Positions 5,885-9,317 of a stretch of DNA of 9,317 bases are shown here, one piece after another. Each line of letters starts with the position of its first letter. Position 1 is the first letter of the stretch. Made by a program: the position numbers and the translations under genes. The stretch is from Deltaproteobacteria bacterium. GTDB taxonomy: Bacteria > Desulfobacterota > GWC2-55-46 > S146-73. The notes under the pieces were generated by a model. That model was not told the DNA's origin. It did not search any database and saw only the letters and a program-made list of their open reading frames with translations. Location of the stretch: the NCBI GenBank assembly GCA_015492355.1, contig WGFF01000284.1:1-9317 (forward strand), in the 5' to 3' direction.

Positions 5885-7085
5885 GCTGATCCTCTTTTTG
5901 GTATTCTTTACCTGGGGTTGTGGTCTATCCGCACAAAAGGGCCTGCCACACCAGGACTACACCCCCTGGTATACCTATCTGTCCGATGCCAGGAGGTCGA
6001 ACCACAACGGAGATGATATCTTTCTCCCCCCACAGGGGATGTGGATGAAGGACATCTCACCTGTAGAACTCTTTAAACCCTATCCACCAGAGCAGTCCTC
6101 CTCACCCGCCATATCAGGTGGTGCCATCTATATAGGGTCTACCAACAGGAAGGTCTACTCCCTTGATCTGAGAAGGGGCAAGGTGGTGTGGAGGTTCAAG
6201 GCAGGCTCACCGGTTGAATCCCCACCATCCGTAAGCGAAGAGATGGTATGTTTTGGCACGAGTGATGGTATACTTTACTGTCTCGAAAGAAAGACAGGCA
6301 AGGAGCTCTGGCATTATCAGGCAAAGTCAGAGATAATCTCTTCCCCGATCATACACAACCACAGGGTATACTTTGCCTCGTCTGACAACAGGATCTATGC
6401 CATTGATGGAAGGAGCGGGAAAAAGGTCTGGTCCTATGCCAGGCCACAGGTACAGACCGTATACATACGGCTCCACTCCTCACCAGCCATCTCTGGCGGA
6501 AGGCTCTACCATACCTTTTCAGATGGCTACCTTGTGTGTCTCAGCCTCGATAACGGCAGGGAACTATGGAAGAAGGAGATATTCAAGGACTTCCGTCCAC
6601 TTAAGAGGGCACGTCGCACACCCCTTGTGTACGATGGATACGTGTACATAGTGGATGAGGGTGGTTCTGTGGTTGGTCTCGATGCACGTACAGGCATGGA
6701 GAGAACAAGATACAGTCCCCATGAGGTGGTCGATTTTGTGGTCCTGAGGGATACTGTTCTTTTAGCGGGCAGAGATAGTGTTACTGCCCTCAACCGTGTT
6801 ACAGGTACTATCCTGTGGCAGGTGGATCTACCCTATACACCTGTAGAGAATATCTTTGCGGTGGGAGGATACCTCTTTGTCCTTGCAAACCATGAGTCCG
6901 CACCTCTGGGGCTTAAGTTCCTCTCCGAGGTCAGGGGATATGTCCAGGCACTCCATATCGCAACAGGGGAGATGGTGTGGTCAGACAAACTCATAGCCAC
7001 TGTTACTGCCAGCGGTTCAGGGGCAGAAAACCACATTGCCCTCTTTACCAACAAGGGTGTTGTCCAGGTCATGGGTACAAGATGA
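5841..7085 (+). CDS. BamB-like PQQ beta-propeller, probable lipoprotein
   Basis: This 414-residue protein is exported: a basic N-terminus (MQRKL), a hydrophobic stretch (LILFLVFFTW) and G26-C27, a possible lipidation site. The residues before the Cys (T-W-G) depart from the usual L-A-G lipobox, so lipidation is likely rather than certain. Residues of about 85-410 form PQQ/pyrrolo-quinoline-type propeller blades, each with a TG-xxx-W signature: GKVVW, GKELW, GKKVW, GRELW, a degraded GMERT, GTILW and GEMVW. Seven are visible, with a possible eighth split between the ends. BamB is an eight-bladed lipoprotein of the outer-membrane Bam complex, but many relatives are not BamB, so I give no symbol. 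The start at 5841 has AGGA 9 nt upstream and gives a proper signal peptide despite the 44-bp overlap with the PHP gene. Confidence 0.83.
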   Translation: MQRKLSTGYWFKGAELILFLVFFTWGCGLSAQKGLPHQDYTPWYTYLSDARRSNHNGDDIFLPPQGMWMKDISPVELFKPYPPEQSSSPAISGGAIYIGSTNRKVYSLDLRRGKVVWRFKAGSPVESPPSVSEEMVCFGTSDGILYCLERKTGKELWHYQAKSEIISSPIIHNHRVYFASSDNRIYAIDGRSGKKVWSYARPQVQTVYIRLHSSPAISGGRLYHTFSDGYLVCLSLDNGRELWKKEIFKDFRPLKRARRTPLVYDGYVYIVDEGGSVVGLDARTGMERTRYSPHEVVDFVVLRDTVLLAGRDSVTALNRVTGTILWQVDLPYTPVENIFAVGGYLFVLANHESAPLGLKFLSEVRGYVQALHIATGEMVWSDKLIATVTASGSGAENHIALFTNKGVVQVMGTR

Positions 7086-7089
7086 TGGT

Positions 7090-9294
7090 ATGGAAAGGAA
7101 ACTGAACATTGCCTTTCTCTGGCACATGCATCAACCCATGTACAGAGACCCCCTCACAGACGAGTACATACTTCCATGGGTACTGCTCCATGCAACCAAG
7201 GATTATTACGACATGGTCTCCATACTCGATGACTTCCCTCAGATCCATCAAACCTTCAACCTCGTACCATCACTCATAGAACAGATACAGGAATACTCCT
7301 CCAGCACTGTAAAGGACAGATACCGCTCCCTGTGTCTCAAAAAGACTGATGAGCTCAGAACCGATGAGAGACATTTTATACTCAAGAACTTCTTCCAGGT
7401 AAACTGGGATACAATGGTAAGGCCATTTCCAAGGTACTGGGAGCTTTTGAGAAAGAGGGGATTCTCCAGTGAACCAGAGGATATAGAAGCCTCCCTTAGG
7501 TATTTCAAAAACCAGGATATCCTCGATCTTCAGGTCCTCTTCAATCTCGTATGGATCGACATGACCATATCGGAGAAGGACGAATTCCTAAGATACTTGG
7601 TGGGGAAGGGGAGAAACTTTACCGAAGAGGAGAAGTTAAGGCTTCTTGATAAACAGATCGAGATAGTAAGGATGGTACTGCCCAAGTACAGGGAGATGAT
7701 GGAAAGGGGCATGGTAGAGATTACCACATCCCCCTATTTCCATCCCATAATGCCCCTTCTTTACGATACCCTCTCTGCAAGGGAGCCATCACCTGATATA
7801 GGGCTTCCACATAAGAGATTCAACCATCCAGAGGACGTAATGGCACAGATCAAAAAGGGTATAGAACTCTACACAGAGACCTTTGGAACCACCCCTGCTG
7901 GGCTCTGGCCCCCCGAAGGCGCTGTCAGTATGGATATCCTCCCCCTTGTAAAGGAGGCAGGGATAGAATGGATAGCAACGGATGAAGGCATACTGGCTCG
8001 TTCCATGGGAAGACCCCTGCAAAGGGACCACCATGGCAATCCAAAGGACCTCTTTCTCTACAGCCCCTACAGTGTGGACACCGAGAGGGGTCCGCTTACG
8101 GTAGTATTCAGGGATCGTATACTCTCTGACCTTATCGGCTTTGAATACGCAAGGATGGATGCGCAGAGTGCCTGTGAGGATTTCGTAAAGAGGCTCCTTT
8201 TCATTGCCTCACGTATGGAAGAGCCTGAAAGATGCCTTGTAAGTATAATACTCGATGGTGAGAATGCCTGGGAATACTATAAAAACGATGGCAGGGACTT
8301 CCTTGTAGCCCTTTACTCCAGGCTTGCCTCCCAGCCTGAACTCAGGTGTGTCACTGTGAGTGAATTCCTTTCCTCCCACAGGGAGAGAAAAGGGCTTCCA
8401 CGGCTGAGCACTGGCTCATGGATAAACAGCAATCTCGATATATGGATAGGCCATCCCGAGGACCACAGGGCATGGGAATACATAAAGGATGCAAGGGACA
8501 GGGTCGTTGAGTCAGGACGGTCTGGAAGGGTGAGCAAGGATACCCTTGAGCGTGCATGGTACGAGGTATACGCAAGTGAGGGGAGTGATTGGTTCTGGTG
8601 GTATGGTGATGAGCATTCCTCACCTAATGATGAGGACTTCGATATACTCTTCAGGGATCACATAAAGAAGATATACAACCTCATAGGGCTCGAACCACCC
8701 CAGGGTATAGATATTCCCATACCTTCGAGAAAGCGTGGATACAAGCCTTCCTTCCCTCCGAGGGCATTTATCTATCCTGAAATAGACGGGGAGGTGACCA
8801 ATTACTTTGAATGGCTCGCCTCTGGAAGGCTCGAAAGGGTACACGCTGGAAGCGCCATGCACAGGGAGGTAGAGGGGGGTGGATTGATAGAGCGCATCTT
8901 TTACGGATTCAATATAGAAAAACTCTTTTTCAGGTTCGACTATCTCAGGGAGTTCAGGGGATATAACGGGGAATGGTCGTTTACCATAAATTTCCTCAAT
9001 CCAAGACCGTTGAAAATCACCGTAACAGTGAAGGGCAGGACCACGGATGGAAAGATATATGAAAGGATAGGGGACAGGTGGGAGCAGACCGGTGAACTAA
9101 AAGAGATAGGGAGTAATACAGTCGTTGAACTCGCCATACCTTTCAGCACCATAGGGGCAGGTAGCGGGGAGGAGATGTGGTTTTTCATCTCCATAGATGG
9201 AAGGGAAAGGGGTATTGAAAGATGGCCCATAAAAGGGTATCTTATTCAAGAAGTACCATCGGAGGATTTTGATTCCAGACACTGGATGGTTTGA
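7090..9294 (+). CDS. GH57 glycoside hydrolase with C-terminal beta-sandwich domain
   Basis: This is a 734-residue GH57-family enzyme, a retaining hydrolase or transferase acting on alpha-glucans such as starch or glycogen. Motif 1 is H12-M-H14-Q-P. Motif 2 is the EITTSPYFHPIMPLL block (residues 210-224). The nucleophile is E276 in LWPPEGAVS and the likely acid/base is D389 in ILDGENAWEYY. The SDWFWWYGDEHSS stretch (499-511) closes the catalytic module. Residues of about 558-734 resemble the DOMON-like C-terminal domain of glucodextranase-type proteins (PF09985-like), a probable carbohydrate-binding sandwich. There is no signal peptide, so the site is probably cytoplasmic. The start at 7090 (MERKLNIAFLWHMHQP) is preferred because it matches the family and lies 4 nt after the previous stop; the ATG at 7036 would add 18 unrelated residues. 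No strong ribosome site is visible, suggesting translational coupling. The exact specificity (amylase, amylopullulanase, glucanotransferase or branching) cannot be assigned. Confidence 0.93.
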   Translation: MERKLNIAFLWHMHQPMYRDPLTDEYILPWVLLHATKDYYDMVSILDDFPQIHQTFNLVPSLIEQIQEYSSSTVKDRYRSLCLKKTDELRTDERHFILKNFFQVNWDTMVRPFPRYWELLRKRGFSSEPEDIEASLRYFKNQDILDLQVLFNLVWIDMTISEKDEFLRYLVGKGRNFTEEEKLRLLDKQIEIVRMVLPKYREMMERGMVEITTSPYFHPIMPLLYDTLSAREPSPDIGLPHKRFNHPEDVMAQIKKGIELYTETFGTTPAGLWPPEGAVSMDILPLVKEAGIEWIATDEGILARSMGRPLQRDHHGNPKDLFLYSPYSVDTERGPLTVVFRDRILSDLIGFEYARMDAQSACEDFVKRLLFIASRMEEPERCLVSIILDGENAWEYYKNDGRDFLVALYSRLASQPELRCVTVSEFLSSHRERKGLPRLSTGSWINSNLDIWIGHPEDHRAWEYIKDARDRVVESGRSGRVSKDTLERAWYEVYASEGSDWFWWYGDEHSSPNDEDFDILFRDHIKKIYNLIGLEPPQGIDIPIPSRKRGYKPSFPPRAFIYPEIDGEVTNYFEWLASGRLERVHAGSAMHREVEGGGLIERIFYGFNIEKLFFRFDYLREFRGYNGEWSFTINFLNPRPLKITVTVKGRTTDGKIYERIGDRWEQTGELKEIGSNTVVELAIPFSTIGAGSGEEMWFFISIDGRERGIERWPIKGYLIQEVPSEDFDSRHWMV

Positions 9295-9317
9295 TTGAGA
9301 GGGAAACCCCTTTTGTA

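Noticed and set aside
7036..7089. Upstream ATG adding 18 residues to the GH57 protein
   Set aside because: The added residues lie within the end of the propeller gene and have no family resemblance; MERKLNIAFLWHMHQP is the natural opening.
9297..9314. Small GAGAGGG / CCCTTTT stem after the GH57 stop
   Set aside because: Seven pairs including two G-U, cut by the window edge; too weak to call a terminator without the following sequence.

Overview
The window holds eight protein-coding genes, all on the + strand and tightly packed. There are no RNA genes, mobile elements or CRISPR arrays. Base composition and codon habit look uniform, with frequent ATA for Ile and AGG/AGA for Arg, and nothing looks recently transferred. 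The gene set (SPOR protein, MiaB, DUF151 nuclease, PATAN-type regulator, PHP phosphoesterase, GH57 enzyme) and the codon habit suggest a Gram-negative, possibly thermophilic, anaerobic bacterium. Nitrospirota (Thermodesulfovibrio-like) or a deltaproteobacterial lineage would fit. This taxonomic guess is an inference, not something read directly from the sequence.

Region 1 (1-2470) is housekeeping. It starts with the 3' end of a SPOR-domain cell-envelope protein, followed by a perfect 10-bp inverted repeat and a gap of about 210 bp. Then comes miaB, a tRNA methylthiotransferase, which overlaps a DUF151/bifunctional-nuclease gene by 10 bp.

Region 2 (2548-5156) is a two-gene signalling unit joined by overlapping stop and start codons. 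The first protein has a GGDEF-like fold whose signature motif is lost, plus a C-terminal domain I cannot name. The second is a fusion of a receiver domain lacking its acidic pair, a PATAN/DUF4388 domain, a winged-helix-like segment and a C-terminal domain resembling a small GTPase without its nucleotide-binding motifs. A 15-bp tandem repeat has expanded in frame inside that last domain. This is the least conventional part of the window. Every enzymatic or phospho-switch signature expected here appears eroded, so the pair may work as protein-protein scaffolds rather than as enzymes.

Region 3 (5228-9294) is a compact three-gene run: a PHP-family metal-dependent phosphoesterase, an exported BamB-like PQQ beta-propeller probable lipoprotein, and a large GH57 glycoside hydrolase with a C-terminal carbohydrate-binding-like beta-sandwich. 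The first pair overlaps by 44 bp and the second is separated by 4 bp, so co-transcription is likely. The GH57 protein shows no signal peptide and probably acts on cytoplasmic alpha-glucan (glycogen-like) stores, while the beta-propeller is envelope-located. Whether the three share one pathway cannot be told from the sequence.
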